Assembly: GCF_025909975.1 (NCBI RefSeq)
Contig: NZ_JAPCIO010000002.1
Coordinates: 477,201 to 541,200, forward strand
Direction: 5' to 3'
Length of the DNA stretch: 64,000 nucleotides
DNA from: Flavobacterium lacisediminis
GTDB taxonomy: Bacteria > Bacteroidota > Bacteroidia > Flavobacteriales > Flavobacteriaceae
Shown here: positions 18,179 through 27,555 of the stretch, piece after piece
Layout: each line of letters opens with the position of its first letter
Numbering within the stretch: the first letter of the stretch is position 1
Notes under the pieces: model-generated
The model's database searches: none
What the model was told of the DNA's origin: nothing
Seen by the model: only the letters and a program-made list of their open reading frames with translations
Made by a program: the position numbers and the translations under genes

Positions 18179-21100
18179 GTGAAAATATATTTTAGTATAT
18201 TATTCTTAATGTCAATGTTGGTTTCACATGCTCAAGGTGAAGCCAACATTTGGTATTTTGGTCAAAATGCAGGTTTAGATTTTAATAGTGGTGTTCCTAT
18301 AACTTTAACTAATGGGCAGTTAGTTACTGATGAAGGTTGTGCAACCATTTCAAATTCAAGTGGTCAATTGTTGTTTTATACAGATGGTGTTACCGTTTAC
18401 AACAAGAATCATACTATAATGGTGAATGGCACGGGTTTATTAGGGCATTCTTCAAGTATGCAATCAGCTACAATAGTTCCTAAGCCAGGCTCAAGTAATT
18501 TGTTTTATATTTTTACGACTGATGCTGAAACACTTCCAAATGGTTTTAGATATTCTGTAGTGGATATGAATTTGGATGGAGGAAACGGAGCTGTAACATC
18601 TGCAAAAAATATATTAGTATATACTCCAACCACTGAAAGTTTAGGAATTACCAAACATGCTAATGGGATTGATTTTTGGGTTGTTACTCATGAGTGGAAT
18701 AATAATAATTTTAATGCTCATTTATTAACTGCATCAGGCTTAAGCAGTGTTCCTGTTACTACATCAATAGGTTTGCCAATATCTGGTGGCAGTGGATTTG
18801 AAGCTGCTGGATCATTAAAATTATCTCCTTCGGGTTCAAAATTAGCTATAACAAGTGTTTCCGATTTTGCACAGTTATATGATTTTGATGCAAACACAGG
18901 TGTGCTTTCAAATGTTATAACTTTAACCACTGAAGCTGGTGAATTATCAGGAATTGCTTTTTCTCCTGACGAATCTTTATTGTATATTTCCAATAGTTTT
19001 GGTAAAATTCATCAATTTAACTTAAATGCTGCTGATATACCAAACTCTATTATTACGATATACAATGGTGGTTGGATTCCTCCAATAGGTCAAATGCAAG
19101 TCGGTCCAGATAATAAGATATATGTAGCTGTTAACAACAGAACAAAATTAGGAGTAATAAATAACCCAAATATTCTAGGTTTAGGATGTAATTTTGTTTT
19201 AGATGGAATTGATTTGTCAGGAAGATTGAGCAAATTAGGTCTACCATCTTTTAATCAATCATTTTTTGCTCCAAGTATAAGGTTTCAAAACTCATGTGTA
19301 GGAGAGGTAACACAATTCCAATTAGGAAATGCAACAGCAACAAGTGCTATATGGAATTTTGGCGATGGAAATACCTCAAATAGTTTATCACCAATTCATA
19401 CTTATACAGCGCCAGGAACTTATACAGTTTCGGTTACAGCAACAAGTAGTAGTGGAACTGGAGTTACTACTAGAGATATTATAATTTCTGCAGTTCCCAC
19501 AGCAACACAACCTAACAATATTTCGATTTGTGATGACAACAATGATGGTTTCTATAATTTTGATTTAACGTCACGAAAATCAGCTATTTTAAACGGTCAA
19601 TCAGAATCGCAATTTAATGTGCGTTATTTTGCTAATGCTACAAATTATTCGAACAATGTTGTAATTGCTAATCCTACAAGTTTTCCTAATACAACAGCTT
19701 ATCAAAGTCAAACGATTATTGCAGAAGTTTATAATATTGCTAATCCAAATTGTAAAACAACAACAACATTTGATATTCAAGTTTTTGAAAGTCCAAGACC
19801 AAGTTTATCAGTTTCGCCAATTCAAATTTGTGACAATACTTCTTTTGGCACCGATACAGATGGCAGAGTAGTTTTTAATTTGACTAGTAGACAAGGCGCT
19901 ATTTTGAATGGTCAGTCATCAACTAATTTTACAGTTTCATATTATAAAGATGCAGCTTTAACCGATTTAATTAGTAACCCAACAACCTATGTAAATTCAA
20001 ATCTACAAGAAACTATTTATGTGAAAGTAGCGAATAACCAAAATACAACTTGTTTTGCTACTACTTCGTTTCAAATAGAAGTATTTAGTTTGCCTGTCAT
20101 TATTACCGTTGCTAGTTTAAAACAATGTGATGATAATAATGATGGTTATAGCGCTTTTAATTTAACTCAAGCAAATGCTTTGTTAGTTGGAGCAACTTCA
20201 GGTTTAACTTTTTCCTATTTTGAAACATCTACTGAGGCACAAAGCAATACAAACTCGATACCAAATTTTACAGCTTACACCAATCAAACCGTAAGTACAG
20301 ATCAAGTATTTGTAAGAGTTCAAAATAGTAATGGTTGTTTTAGAGTTGCAACTTTAAATTTAGTCGTTTCAACCACTCAAATATCGAATTTAATTCAAGA
20401 ACATTTTTATGTTTGCGATGATGTAGCTTCCGGTTCCATTACTGATGGAATTGCTACTTTTGATTTCAGTAGTGCCAATGCACAAATAGCTTCACAATAT
20501 CCTAGCGGACAATTGTTAGATATAACTTATTACAGAAATATTGCAGACGCATTAGCAGAACAAAATGCCATAATAGACATTTCACATTATACGAATATTG
20601 GTTATCCAAATACTCAAAATATTTACGTCCGTGTGGATAGCCAACTCAATAACGAGTGTATTGGTTTAGGACATCACATAACATTACATGTAGAAAGAAT
20701 TCCAATCATTCAACCTCGAACTTATTCTCAGTGTGATGATAATCACGATGGATTTTTTGCATTTAATATCACTAATTTACAATCCGATATTTTAAACGGA
20801 TTAACTAATGTTACCTTGAGTTATTGGGATGCAAATAACAATCCATTACCAAGTCCGTTGCCAAATCCTTTCAATACTACTTCACAAATCATAAGAGTTA
20901 GAGCCACCAATAATACCACATCAGCTTGTTACTATGAATCAACCATTACTTTCAAAGTGGATGATTTACCCGAAGCTTTTGCAATTCCAACCAATTTAAC
21001 AACGGTTTGTGATGATGAGGCCAATCCAATAAATCAAGATGGTATTTATCCTTTTGATACGAGCAGTTTTCAAAATACGATTATAGGAACACAAACGGGA

Positions 21101-21985
21101 ATGATTGTGAATTATTTCGACGGAAATGGTAATTCGCTTTCGAGTCCATTACCAAATCCGTTTTTAACTACGACACAAAATATTCGTGTTGAAGTTATAA
21201 ATCCATTAAATACAACTTGTAAAGCGTATTTGACAATTCCTTTAGTGGTTTACCCAGTTCCTGAAATTGAATTGTATGGTGATGAGCTAATTTGTAGCAA
21301 CAATCCATTATTTACAAAAGAAATCAGCGCAGGATTATTAGATGAAACTACTGTTTCAAATTATACCTATCAATGGTTTTTGAATAATAATCAAATTATA
21401 GGAGAAACAAATTATATATTAACTGTAAATACTGAAGGAATTTATACAGTTGAAGTAACGAATTCAAATGGTTGTGTAAGAACCAGAACACTTACCGTTA
21501 CAGCATCAAATATTGCTACAATAGACAATGTTCAAGTGGTTGATTTGTCAGATGAAAATTCCGTTACAGTTTTAGTAACAGGATTAGGGGATTATGAATA
21601 TAGTCTGGATAATGAAAATTGGCAAACATCCAATGTATTTACCAATATTGAAGCAGGTATTTACACCGTTTATGTGAAAGATTTAAATGGTTGTGGTGTT
21701 GCAACAGAAGAGATTAGTGTATTAGGAATTCCAAATTATTTCACGCCAAACGGAGATGGATATAATGATTATTGGAATATAAAAGGAATAAACAACCGTT
21801 TAAATGCCGAAACCATCATTTATATTTTTGATCGTTATGGTAAACTAATAAACCAGATTAATCCATTAAGTCAAGGGTGGGATGGAACCTTTAATGGAAA
21901 TCAAATGCCTTCATCAGATTATTGGTATTCTGTTCAGTTAGAAGATGGACGAGTTGTAAAAGGGCATTTTAGTTTGAAGAGGTAG
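18179..21985 (+). CDS. Large T9SS type B sorted surface protein with PKD domain
   Basis: A 1268-residue secreted protein. Start is GTG at 18179, followed by a signal peptide (KIYFSILFLMSMLVSHAQ). Residues about 25-370 resemble a beta-propeller-like N-domain; a PKD domain follows (WNFGDGNTS, HTYTAPGTYTVSV) near 400-440; then four to six repeats beginning CDDNNDG or CDD near 450-1000; then Ig-like segments. The C-terminus (about 1180-1268) is a type B T9SS domain: YFTPNGDGYNDYWNIKGI and FDRYGKLI, GWDGTFNG. Such proteins anchor to the outer surface as adhesins. It is the last gene of the RHS cluster. Confidence 0.9.
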   Translation: MKIYFSILFLMSMLVSHAQGEANIWYFGQNAGLDFNSGVPITLTNGQLVTDEGCATISNSSGQLLFYTDGVTVYNKNHTIMVNGTGLLGHSSSMQSATIVPKPGSSNLFYIFTTDAETLPNGFRYSVVDMNLDGGNGAVTSAKNILVYTPTTESLGITKHANGIDFWVVTHEWNNNNFNAHLLTASGLSSVPVTTSIGLPISGGSGFEAAGSLKLSPSGSKLAITSVSDFAQLYDFDANTGVLSNVITLTTEAGELSGIAFSPDESLLYISNSFGKIHQFNLNAADIPNSIITIYNGGWIPPIGQMQVGPDNKIYVAVNNRTKLGVINNPNILGLGCNFVLDGIDLSGRLSKLGLPSFNQSFFAPSIRFQNSCVGEVTQFQLGNATATSAIWNFGDGNTSNSLSPIHTYTAPGTYTVSVTATSSSGTGVTTRDIIISAVPTATQPNNISICDDNNDGFYNFDLTSRKSAILNGQSESQFNVRYFANATNYSNNVVIANPTSFPNTTAYQSQTIIAEVYNIANPNCKTTTTFDIQVFESPRPSLSVSPIQICDNTSFGTDTDGRVVFNLTSRQGAILNGQSSTNFTVSYYKDAALTDLISNPTTYVNSNLQETIYVKVANNQNTTCFATTSFQIEVFSLPVIITVASLKQCDDNNDGYSAFNLTQANALLVGATSGLTFSYFETSTEAQSNTNSIPNFTAYTNQTVSTDQVFVRVQNSNGCFRVATLNLVVSTTQISNLIQEHFYVCDDVASGSITDGIATFDFSSANAQIASQYPSGQLLDITYYRNIADALAEQNAIIDISHYTNIGYPNTQNIYVRVDSQLNNECIGLGHHITLHVERIPIIQPRTYSQCDDNHDGFFAFNITNLQSDILNGLTNVTLSYWDANNNPLPSPLPNPFNTTSQIIRVRATNNTTSACYYESTITFKVDDLPEAFAIPTNLTTVCDDEANPINQDGIYPFDTSSFQNTIIGTQTGMIVNYFDGNGNSLSSPLPNPFLTTTQNIRVEVINPLNTTCKAYLTIPLVVYPVPEIELYGDELICSNNPLFTKEISAGLLDETTVSNYTYQWFLNNNQIIGETNYILTVNTEGIYTVEVTNSNGCVRTRTLTVTASNIATIDNVQVVDLSDENSVTVLVTGLGDYEYSLDNENWQTSNVFTNIEAGIYTVYVKDLNGCGVATEEISVLGIPNYFTPNGDGYNDYWNIKGINNRLNAETIIYIFDRYGKLINQINPLSQGWDGTFNGNQMPSSDYWYSVQLEDGRVVKGHFSLKR

Positions 21986-22275
21986 TTTTTAAGATTAAGT
22001 TTAACTCAAAAAGAGTTGTTAAGTATTCAAAAATAAATTAGTTTTGTTAAGTAAAGTATAAGATATATATAATTAAAATATTGCGTTTCGCTTAAAATTT
22101 CCTGTTACAGAAATCGACCAAATTTTTTAACACTACAGGAAGTAAGAGTGGAAACGTCTGCGGTAAGCGTGGGCGTTCCTTTTTGCTATGTAGTGTGGGT
22201 TCTTGGTCGGACCTCTGTGACTAGCTTGGGGAATTAGCCCACGTGCTTTTTTAACCTATTTAATACCGCAGAGAT
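21986..22275. other. 290-bp intergenic region
   Basis: The first 90 bases are plain AT-rich sequence without a gene. The part from about 22100 is more G/C-rich than its surroundings and holds the structured leader described separately. No coding sequence of 30 codons or more is convincing in either direction. Confidence 0.6.
22104..22271 (+). ncRNA. Candidate structured RNA with pseudoknot, 5' leader of the B-box gene
   Basis: Nested pairing: GTTACAGA (22104-22111) with TCTGTGAC (22214-22221); GACCAA (22116-22121) with TTGGTC (22203-22208); ACACTACA (22130-22137) with TGTAGTGT (22189-22196); GGAAACG with CGTTCC at 22150-22156 and 22174-22179. Loop segments pair to distal sequence: CTGCGGTA (22158-22165) with TACCGCAG (22264-22271), and CGTGGGC (22168-22174) with GCCCACG (22237-22243). 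TGGG at 22227-22230 could compete for CCCA. The distal pairing ends 4 bases before the ATG at 22276, so translation control is plausible. I recognise no known RNA family. Confidence 0.55.
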
Positions 22276-22740
22276 ATGAATTGTTACAACCACAATGAAG
22301 AAGTTTCAGTAGCACAATGTCAAGATTGTAAAAAAGGACTTTGTAGAAATTGCTCAAAAAAGTTTTCTTTTCCTATATGTATTGTTTGCAATAGTATTAG
22401 AATCCAAAATGAGAAAAGTCAAATTGTTAAAGATTTGATCTTTGCTTATGGTTTTGGTTTACTAGTTATGTTTATGATTAGTAAATTTTCAATACATAAA
22501 CAACCACAAAATGTTGGATTCTCATTTTATTTAGCCATGTTTTATGGATATTCAGGTATTGTGCCAGGTTGGAAAATATTAGATAAAGGTTTTCCAAAGA
22601 TGTATTTTAATTTATCTATTTTTTATTTTGGATATTTATTGATTAAGTTATTTACTGCTATATTTATTGGTTTTTTTGCTTTACCATTTATAACATTTAA
22701 GCATATTAGAAGATTAATCCAATTAAATAAAATCAAGTGA
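22276..22740 (+). CDS. B-box-type zinc-binding membrane protein
   Basis: A 154-residue protein. Residues 1-38 hold paired zinc ligands (C3, H5, then AQCQDCKKGLCRNC and ICIVCN), like B-box zinc fingers found in small bacterial membrane proteins. Two or three membrane segments follow, about 52-68, 80-97 and 113-140. It lies alone, preceded by the structured leader and followed by 241 bp of noncoding DNA. Role unknown; zinc site and topology are what can be seen. Confidence 0.75.
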   Translation: MNCYNHNEEVSVAQCQDCKKGLCRNCSKKFSFPICIVCNSIRIQNEKSQIVKDLIFAYGFGLLVMFMISKFSIHKQPQNVGFSFYLAMFYGYSGIVPGWKILDKGFPKMYFNLSIFYFGYLLIKLFTAIFIGFFALPFITFKHIRRLIQLNKIK

Positions 22741-22891
22741 TTTTTTTATTCCTTTAAGTTTAATTTTCAATATAACAAAATTTAATAAAATCTGCGGAAG
22801 TAAAATTTAAAATTCCATTTACGGAAAACCGTAAAGTTTTATAAATCCCTTTATTTACCTTAGCTGTTGTAATTTCCTACGTATTTTTACT

Positions 22892-22916
22892 TGGTTTGAA
22901 AATCAGGTATTTTTAC
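22892..22916 (+). repeat. 25-nt repeat, copy in the element
   Basis: These 25 bases (TGGTTTGAAAATC followed by AGGTATTTTTAC) are identical to the reverse complement of 46212-46236 in the core chromosome. The next bases (GGG) extend the CAGGTATTTTTACGGG motif that is also tandemly repeated at 46234-46276. The copy lies 65 bp before the MmeI-like gene. Nature unknown. Confidence 0.75.
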
Positions 22917-22981
22917 GGGTTGTACAGATACTTTTTATTCGATATATTTGGGAATTATACTACAATTAAAACAAAACACAA

Positions 22982-25714
22982 ATGGCGTTAAGCTGGAATG
23001 AGATAAAAGATAGAGCAGTTAAGTTTTCAAAAGAATGGAAAGATACCACTAATGAAGAAGCGGATGCTAAACCATTTTTAGACGCTTTTTTTGATGTCTT
23101 TGGAATCACTCGTAAGAAGATTGGAACGTTTGAACACCGAGTAAAAAAACTATCGGATGCCGATGGATATATCGACTTACTATGGAAAGGAACTATTCTA
23201 GTCGAAATGAAAAGTCGTGGTAAAAACCTAGACAGAGCTTTTCAACAAGCAATTGATTATACACACGGTTTAAAACAAAACGAACTACCAAAATACGTTT
23301 TGGTTTGTGATTTCCACATTTTTAGATTATACGATACCGAAGAACAAACGACTTTATCCTTTACTTTAGACGAATTAGTACTAAATGTGCAAAGCTTTGG
23401 TTATCTTTTAGGGTATCAAAAGAAAACATATAAGGAACAAGACCCTGCCAACATCAAAGCAGCAGAATTAATGGGGAAATTGCACGACCGATTAGAAGAA
23501 ATTGGGTACGAAGGACATCCGTTAGAAGTATATTTGGTTAGAATTTTATTCTGTTTGTTTGCTGAAGACACTACTATTTTTGATAAGCAACAATTTCAAG
23601 ATTACATAGAACATAGAACCGCTGAAGATGGAAGTGATTTAGCTTCAAAAATTCAAGAATTGTTCCAGGTTTTAAATACGGCAAAAGATAAACGATTCAA
23701 AAACTTGGACGAACAATTAAACGACTTTCCGTATGTGAATGGAAAATTGTTTGAGGAAATTTTGCCAATGGCAAGTTTTGATAGTAAAATGCGCCAAGCA
23801 TTATTAGATTGTTGTTACATCGATTGGAGTAAAATTTCACCAGCTATTTTTGGTTCCATGTTTCAAAGTGTAATGAATCCAAAAGAGCGTAGAAATTTAG
23901 GAGCGCATTACACCAGTGAAAGCAATATCTTAAAATTAATAAAGCCATTATTTTTAGATGAACTTTGGACGGAGTTTGAAAGCATCAAAGGAAACAAAAA
24001 CAAATTACCCGAGTTCCATAAAAAAATTAGCCAACTCAAATTCTTAGACCCCGCTTGTGGTTGCGGTAACTTCTTAGTAATTACCTATCGTGAATTACGT
24101 TTGTTGGAATTAGAGATTTTAAGAGCAACTTATAAATCAGGTCAAGGGGTTTTAGATGTAAGCGATATCATTTGGCTTGACGTCGACATGATGTGCGGTA
24201 TTGAATACGAAGAATTTCCAGCACGTATTGCCGAAGTAGCTATGTGGTTAATTGACCACCAAATGAACATGCAAATTAGTAATGAATTTGGACAATACTT
24301 TGCACGTTTGCCATTAAAAAAATCAGCTAAAATTGTGCATGGTGATGCTTTAGAGGTAAATTGGGAAGAAGTGGTTGCTAAAAAAGAACTTTCATATATT
24401 ATTGGAAATCCGCCTTTTATAGGTGCGAAGATTATGAGCCAATTACAAAGAGATGCAATTGTTAAAGAGTTTGAAAATAGTCAAGGCTCGGGTGTTTTAG
24501 ATTATGTAAGTGGTTGGTATATTAAAGCCGCAAAGTATATTCAGAACACCAAGATAAAAGTAGCTTTTGTATCTACTAACTCAATAGTTCAAGGAGAACA
24601 AACCAGCTTACTTTGGGGACAAATGTTAAACAAATATGGCATTACAATTCATTTTGCACATCGTACTTTTAAATGGAGTAACGAAGCAAAAGGAAACGCA
24701 GCGGTGTATTGTGTTATAGTTGGTTTTGCGAATTTTGATACAAATAATAAGCGAATTTTTGAATATGAAGATATCAAAGGCGAAGCACACGAAATAAAAG
24801 CAAAAAATATAAATCCATACTTAGTGGATGCTAAAAATATATTAATTGATAAAAACACAAATCCAATTTGTAATGTTCCTAAAATGAGTTTTGGCAATAT
24901 GCCTTTAGATGGTGGAAATTTGCTTTTTACTGATGAAGAAAAAATAAAATTTATTTCTATTGAACCAGATTCAGAGAGATTCATTTTGCCTTTAATCTCT
25001 GCATTTGAATTTTTAAATGGATATAAACGATGGTGTTTATGGCTTGTAAATGCTCAGCCTAGTGAGTTAAAACAAATGCCTGAAGTTTTGAAACGTGTTG
25101 AACTAGTTAAAAAATTCAGATTGAATAGTGTTGCTCCATCAACTCAAAAATTTGCATTAACACCAACTTTATTTAGAGATAGAAATCAACCAGAATCCTA
25201 CATTTTAATTCCTAGTACAACATCAGAAAATCGAAAATTTATTCCAATGGGATTTTTTCTAAAGGATAACATAGCTAATAATAGTTGTCATACAGTTCCA
25301 AACGGATCATTATTTCATTTTGGAGTATTAATGTCAACTATGCACATGGCATGGGTAAAGACTACTTGTGGTAGATTAAAAAGTGACTTTAGATATTCAA
25401 AAGATATTGTTTACAACAACTATCCATGGCCAGAAAATCCTTCGGATAAACAAATAAAAACTATTGAGGAAAAAGCACAAAATGTATTAGATGTAAGAGC
25501 TTCTTTTCCTAATAGTTCATTAGCAGATTTATACAATCCATTAACCATGCCACCAGCTTTAGTAAAAGCCCACAGTGAATTAGACAAAGCCGTTGATGCA
25601 GCATACAGCAAACAAGCTTTCACAAGTGAAGCTAAACGCATGGAGTTTTTATTTGAGTTGTATGAGAAATATACTGCTGGATTGTTTGTGAAGGAGATGA
25701 AAAGTAAAAAATAG
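22982..25714 (+). CDS. MmeI-like type IIL restriction endonuclease / adenine methyltransferase
   Basis: A 910-residue fused restriction-modification enzyme, close to the usual 900-950 residues of MmeI relatives. The N-terminal PD-(D/E)xK nuclease is visible (YIDLLWKG with D65, ILVEMKSRG with E75 and K77). A helical connector covers about 160-300. The gamma-type N6-adenine methyltransferase has motif I LDPACGCGNFLVITYREL (about 355-372) and motif IV IIGNPPFIGAK (about 473). The target-recognition domain is about 620-800, followed by a C-terminal helical domain. Both activities in one chain need no separate partner. It opens the defence island and is followed 5 bp later by a membrane protein gene. 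Confidence 0.93.
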   Translation: MALSWNEIKDRAVKFSKEWKDTTNEEADAKPFLDAFFDVFGITRKKIGTFEHRVKKLSDADGYIDLLWKGTILVEMKSRGKNLDRAFQQAIDYTHGLKQNELPKYVLVCDFHIFRLYDTEEQTTLSFTLDELVLNVQSFGYLLGYQKKTYKEQDPANIKAAELMGKLHDRLEEIGYEGHPLEVYLVRILFCLFAEDTTIFDKQQFQDYIEHRTAEDGSDLASKIQELFQVLNTAKDKRFKNLDEQLNDFPYVNGKLFEEILPMASFDSKMRQALLDCCYIDWSKISPAIFGSMFQSVMNPKERRNLGAHYTSESNILKLIKPLFLDELWTEFESIKGNKNKLPEFHKKISQLKFLDPACGCGNFLVITYRELRLLELEILRATYKSGQGVLDVSDIIWLDVDMMCGIEYEEFPARIAEVAMWLIDHQMNMQISNEFGQYFARLPLKKSAKIVHGDALEVNWEEVVAKKELSYIIGNPPFIGAKIMSQLQRDAIVKEFENSQGSGVLDYVSGWYIKAAKYIQNTKIKVAFVSTNSIVQGEQTSLLWGQMLNKYGITIHFAHRTFKWSNEAKGNAAVYCVIVGFANFDTNNKRIFEYEDIKGEAHEIKAKNINPYLVDAKNILIDKNTNPICNVPKMSFGNMPLDGGNLLFTDEEKIKFISIEPDSERFILPLISAFEFLNGYKRWCLWLVNAQPSELKQMPEVLKRVELVKKFRLNSVAPSTQKFALTPTLFRDRNQPESYILIPSTTSENRKFIPMGFFLKDNIANNSCHTVPNGSLFHFGVLMSTMHMAWVKTTCGRLKSDFRYSKDIVYNNYPWPENPSDKQIKTIEEKAQNVLDVRASFPNSSLADLYNPLTMPPALVKAHSELDKAVDAAYSKQAFTSEAKRMEFLFELYEKYTAGLFVKEMKSKK

Positions 25715-25719
25715 ACATT

Positions 25720-26985
25720 ATGGAACTCAAAGATTTTAGAAAGTTTATTTTAGATAGTCCAATTAAGGATAAACTTAGAAGTTTAAAAATTACTTTAAAT
25801 TACCCTCATTTAAATTCAAAAATTGAATTAGAGGGTATAGAATCAATTTATAAATTTACTCTTTCTCAGGTAAAAGGTTGGAACCATCTTGAAAACATAC
25901 CAGATTATTTAAAACATTCTAAGACTTTCTTCGAATCCTTTAAGTCTAGCATTATTAGATTAACTGATTTTATAAATGAAAATACACACCAGCAATTTGA
26001 TATTCAATGGAGTAGTGTAGTGTCTCATTTCACTAGTGAAAAGTCAGGAAATAGATATTATATTTTTTTATATGATTCTGCTGAAACTGATTTTTTACTG
26101 AAGATAAATAACAAAAATCAAAATTTCACTCAAGGTGCAATTGATTATTTTACCAACGGTAGTATTAATGTAAATAACAATAGAGAATATTTTACTGGAA
26201 TCTTACTCGGTTATGAATTTAAAAATCAAACAGATAGTGAATTACACCACAGAAGAAATAATGAAAAAATTAGTTTAGCTAAAATTAGAGATAGGTATAA
26301 TGAATATATAGTTGAAGCTGAACAACAATTAAATGGTTATTTATCTGATTCTAAAGAAAATTTAACAAATCATTTTGAAACAATTGATAAATTAAAAGAG
26401 GAAAAAGATAAAAATTTTGAAGATTGGTTTAAAGGAATTCAAACTGGATTTGATAGATTTTTTTCAAATGCAAATGATAATATAAAGTCAAATGAAGACT
26501 TGTATAGAGAAAAATTAAGATTAGAAGCGCCTGCTGATTATTGGAAAAAGAGAGCAACTCTATTAAAACAAGAAAGTAAAAGTTATATGAATTGGTTAGT
26601 TGGAGTTTCAACAACTTCAGCATTATTTCTTTTCATTTTATTAATGAGCCTTGGAACAGGATTTTTTGAAACCGCATTTAGCGACACCGTAAAAGGAATA
26701 AAATGGTCATTAATTTTAATTACTTTAGTTTCATTCCTTGCTTTTGCAATAAAAATATTAGCAAAAATGACTTTTAGTTCACTTCACTTGTCTAGAGATG
26801 CTGAAGAGCGTGAACAATTAACTCATTTTTATTTAGCGTTAAAAAAAGATACAACAATAGAACCTGAAGAGCGCCAATTAATTTTACAGTCCTTGTTTAG
26901 TAGAGCAGATACAGGATTATTAAAAGAAGATTCTTCGCCAACAATGCCGACAAGTATAATTGAGAAATTTAGTGGTAGTAAATAA
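25720..26985 (+). CDS. DUF6161-like membrane protein
   Basis: A 421-residue protein. The N-terminal 200 residues are soluble, then a helical, probably coiled-coil stretch (about 185-260). The conserved-looking core EAPADYWKKRATLLKQES precedes two membrane segments (about 291-310 and 326-348), followed by HLSRDAEEREQLTHFYLAL and ILQSLFSRADTGLLKEDSSP. This pattern matches my memory of DUF6161, found in varied bacteria, with unknown function. It is 5 bp after the MmeI-like gene, so they are probably co-transcribed. Context suggests a defence accessory; no mechanism is known to me. Confidence 0.75.
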   Translation: MELKDFRKFILDSPIKDKLRSLKITLNYPHLNSKIELEGIESIYKFTLSQVKGWNHLENIPDYLKHSKTFFESFKSSIIRLTDFINENTHQQFDIQWSSVVSHFTSEKSGNRYYIFLYDSAETDFLLKINNKNQNFTQGAIDYFTNGSINVNNNREYFTGILLGYEFKNQTDSELHHRRNNEKISLAKIRDRYNEYIVEAEQQLNGYLSDSKENLTNHFETIDKLKEEKDKNFEDWFKGIQTGFDRFFSNANDNIKSNEDLYREKLRLEAPADYWKKRATLLKQESKSYMNWLVGVSTTSALFLFILLMSLGTGFFETAFSDTVKGIKWSLILITLVSFLAFAIKILAKMTFSSLHLSRDAEEREQLTHFYLALKKDTTIEPEERQLILQSLFSRADTGLLKEDSSPTMPTSIIEKFSGSK

Positions 26986-27033
26986 TAAAAATGATTAAAT
27001 TTTCTATTTAAAATCCATACAAATACAAATTAT

Positions 27034-27555
27034 ATGAAAACAATTGATTATCTAGAAAAACAATATGGTCATGCATTTGAAATGCTTAAATTCGGTGAAG
27101 CAAAAAATATTGCATTAATTGCCTTTAATGGAGCAATTATAGTTGGTATTTCCAAGTTAATAACAGATACAAATAACCTTTACTTAAATTATTATTTAAT
27201 ATACATTATTTTAATGTCTTCCATTGCGATTTTTGTTAGTTTTTCAGCTTTAGTTGCAAAAATCAAACATTCACCAAATAATTTATCTCTTCATCGAAGT
27301 AATAATTTGCTTTTCTATGCTACACTTGCACATATGACTGATGAAGAGTTAATAAAAAAAATTATTGAAAGTTATGCATGTGAACGCTCTAATGAAAATC
27401 ATGAGAAAGATTTAGCCAATCAAGTTATAATAACTAGTCAGATTGCAGCACGAAAATTTAAGCTATTTAATATTGCAATAACAATAATGTTTATGGGTTT
27501 ATTAACTCCTCTTAGCTACATAATTTACAAACTCTTTTTAGATCAAGATAGATAA
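27034..27555 (+). CDS. pycTM: Pycsar transmembrane effector (PycTM, DUF5706-like)
   Basis: A 173-residue membrane protein. The N-terminus (YLEKQYGHAFEMLKFGEAKN) leads into a membrane segment at about 25-42, a second at about 51-75 and a third at about 147-166. This is the layout of the transmembrane effectors of Pycsar anti-phage systems, which sense cCMP or cUMP and damage the inner membrane to stop phage growth. The stop overlaps the ATG of a nucleotide cyclase gene by one base (TAATG). The gene pair is the strongest evidence. The exact nucleotide sensed cannot be told. Confidence 0.85.
   Translation: MKTIDYLEKQYGHAFEMLKFGEAKNIALIAFNGAIIVGISKLITDTNNLYLNYYLIYIILMSSIAIFVSFSALVAKIKHSPNNLSLHRSNNLLFYATLAHMTDEELIKKIIESYACERSNENHEKDLANQVIITSQIAARKFKLFNIAITIMFMGLLTPLSYIIYKLFLDQDR

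Noticed and set aside
22081..22275. Group II intron, retron or other RT-linked RNA
   Set aside because: No reverse transcriptase gene is nearby and no domain V-like hairpin is seen; the layout fits a leader RNA better.
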